A DNA stretch of 34,630 bases, taken from contig JABHDC010000136.1 in NCBI GenBank assembly GCA_018673255.1, forward strand, positions 1-34,630, written 5' to 3'. A program made the translations under genes and the position numbers. Positions within the stretch are counted from its first letter, which is position 1. Each line of letters opens with the position of its first letter. Under the pieces are notes generated by a model. The model did not search any database, was not told where the DNA came from, and saw nothing but the letters and a program-made list of their open reading frames with translations. Below, piece after piece: positions 33,801 through 34,630 of this stretch. Source of the stretch: Gemmatimonadota bacterium (lineage in GTDB: Bacteria > Latescibacterota > UBA2968 > UBA8231).

Positions 33801-34630
33801 GAGCGCAGATCGATCCAGTAGATGTTGTCACGCGTGTAGAGGTTGCGGCGCCAGTAGTAGTCCCGCCGGCCACGGTCCCAGTCCCAGCGTTCCGGCCCCT
33901 CGCCATAGAACACGACGGCATCATCGCCGCTGAACTTCCTATCGGAGCCACCCTCAACGATCGACGGCTGCTCCTGGAGACGCACACCGTCCGAGACGCG
34001 CGTCGCCAGCCCGAGGGTCTTGCCGCCCCCCGACAGAACGCGAATCCTGGCCGGGTCGATGCCGGAAAGATCCGCGCCGGCCTCGGCCAGCTCAGCCGCC
34101 GTGACCCGATACATTCCCTCTGCGCGGACACTCACCCGGATCATGCCACTCACGGGAGAGCTCCCAGTCTGCGCGATCTTCCTCGTGGGACGCGGCGGCG
34201 GACGGCGCCAGTTGCGCGATTGCCGCTCGTTGATGAGCAAGGATTCGTAAACCGACCGGAAATGAATGTCCTTCACCGGCCATCCCGTCACGCGAGCGGG
34301 TTCATCGAAGACGACGTCCACGACCACCTTGTCATAGAGGACGATGCTTCCATCCGCCTGACGTTGCGGCGTGAATGTGACGGGAATGGCATACTGATCC
34401 CGAAGTTGCACGGGCTCGCCGAGTTGGACCGGACCCTCGAGAGGGATCGCGATGGAGCCATCCTCGTGGGAACCGTCATCGCGGGTCAGCGACCCGTTCC
34501 TCTCAGCGGCCTGCCACGCGACAGCTTGCCGCGCCTCCAGAACGTGAAGACGGGGCTCGGCCCCGGGCGGCAATCCCACCAGACTCGCCTCCATCCAATT
34601 GTGGATGGGCGCTGTGAAGACTTGGTCGAC
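30881..34630 (-). CDS. porU: PorU-like C25 sortase, catalytic Cys replaced (5' end cut)
   Basis: PorU is the cell-surface sortase of type IX secretion, a gingipain-family cysteine peptidase that removes sorting domains and attaches cargo. The frame stays open to the window edge, so the N-terminus is missing; at least 1249 residues are present. The C25 domain lies at about residues 530-895 (counted from the ATG at 34594): VTLVGDGTYDYKN, LTYLGHGNP with catalytic His760, FDDPERQS and GVIGFISATR. The nucleophile, normally Cys before xxGxFDDP, is Ser795 (TAASQVGVFDDP, codon AGT at 32212-32210). The last 85 residues form a T9SS-type sorting domain (FYPNPTPDG, LRVFALSGRLI, AGGTYLFRL). The neighbouring porV supports identification as PorU; whether it is active is doubtful. 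Confidence 0.88.
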   Translation of the reverse strand, partial: VDQVFTAPIHNWMEASLVGLPPGAEPRLHVLEARQAVAWQAAERNGSLTRDDGSHEDGSIAIPLEGPVQLGEPVQLRDQYAIPVTFTPQRQADGSIVLYDKVVVDVVFDEPARVTGWPVKDIHFRSVYESLLINERQSRNWRRPPPRPTRKIAQTGSSPVSGMIRVSVRAEGMYRVTAAELAEAGADLSGIDPARIRVLSGGGKTLGLATRVSDGVRLQEQPSIVEGGSDRKFSGDDAVVFYGEGPERWDWDRGRRDYYWRRNLYTRDNIYWIDLRSPTDAVRPEALSGSTGQAPSVVVDSHRQLLHEEDERTILRQIYGMNSGYDWYWESFNGNARNFPITMSHVVPDSAVDIRVGFWGWTSDTHSFEIAWNDSSLGTRGYAGSNANQIGVRARSGAFDGINILGLVHRSNSLTRLDWYEVEYLRYLDGSDGVLAFNWPSVTDGGPRVDAGTGAVTQFEMRGFAAKEGRPRVFVVSDELKEIVDFDYDEAAGSLVFQAGYDGEGRPPRYLAVQTPFMRRPSGLEVDTQQPLRDTTTGADDLIITHADFTDAAQRLADWRAADRRFGEPITTMVVDVQDIYDEFSGGLVDPMAIRSFVNHAYDHWAPRPAFVTLVGDGTYDYKNNSATSHPNWIPPYQDGESTYDEWYVRVEGEDRGPELAIGRLPVATAEEAEAVVDKIITYDRGEPIGPWQARVLLVADDLVNPAESGAYESYFLIDAERLARNMLPAGLDVTKLYIADYPLEGRTKPRARDEFIRLFNEGSLLLTYLGHGNPETLAHEQMFLLTRDLSSIDNGGRLPFMYTAASQVGVFDDPERQSMPEALLNMASGGVIGFISATRVGFHDSNVALARVFHTRMFHSGRDHVPVGLALMEAKIVTHPFMFLDKDVANVSRYSLMGDPTLRLARPPLNAQLDLPDTLEALQEARLEGRIVNGNGVLQAGYQGEALVRVFDSSAPADLDGLAYVQVGAPIYRGVADVVDGEFSALFRVPKDITYRASLGRASAFVTPEMDGSIQVAANSAFGSHEDIVLQGTAIGAEADDEGPQIEFGFKGQTGFRDGDFVASQPVLSTILSDASGINIAGETGHEIELVVDEKAYIVTDSYTSLAGDYRRGVLEAQLPPLEPGDHTIGLKAWDSYNNSTRVEATVRVAEAADAALSDLLFYPNPTPDGSGHFTYILSALAESAQLRVFALSGRLIDQVEAGAGFGYNQVAWEPPTNLAGGTYLFRLEISLTDGPRIEADGRLQVVP

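Overview
The window comes from a GC-rich bacterial chromosome. It reads best as an uncultured member of the Fibrobacterota-Chlorobiota-Bacteroidota (FCB) supergroup or a nearby candidate phylum. The reasons are a PorU-like C25 protein next to PorV, C-terminal sorting domains of type IX secretion (T9SS) on several exported proteins, PorV/PorQ-type outer-membrane proteins, and a palindrome in the lexA promoter that matches the LexA box described for Fibrobacter. I cannot name a phylum from the sequence alone. No tRNA, rRNA, CRISPR array, insertion sequence or prophage gene was seen.

Positions 1-6650, minus strand: argR-argB (arginine control and synthesis) follow two tandem ARG-box-like operators. 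Upstream of them lies a tightly packed cluster transcribed tilS > ftsH > folP > dacA (tRNA-Ile lysidine synthesis, membrane protease, dihydropteroate synthase, diadenylate cyclase). A small unknown plus-strand gene (6755) diverges from tilS.

Positions 7150-18150: a 1565-residue lipoprotein made almost wholly of 15 fibronectin-III domains, and a small exported unknown protein, lie on the minus strand. lexA diverges from the latter across a region with opposed promoters, a perfect 17-bp inverted repeat and a LexA box. Plus-strand genes follow: a glycerate kinase, a PorV/PorQ-like protein, era and purD.

Positions 18283-19751: a small low-complexity Q/E/R/A-rich protein gene (minus) with a strong promoter, diverging from folB-folK. 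With folP at 2350 these account for three steps of folate synthesis.

Positions 19818-34630, minus strand: a dense block for the cell envelope. In transcription order it holds a PorU-like C25 protein (5' end outside the window), PorV, an M6-like protein with FG-GAP repeats, a peptidase/beta-propeller/beta-barrel protein, two DUF5683-like proteins and a zinc-peptidase with a T9SS sorting domain. Two of the apparent peptidases have lost catalytic residues: the PorU-like protein has Ser where the nucleophilic Cys is expected, and the M6-like protein has KFFGH where HExxH is expected. This block is the most unusual part of the window.
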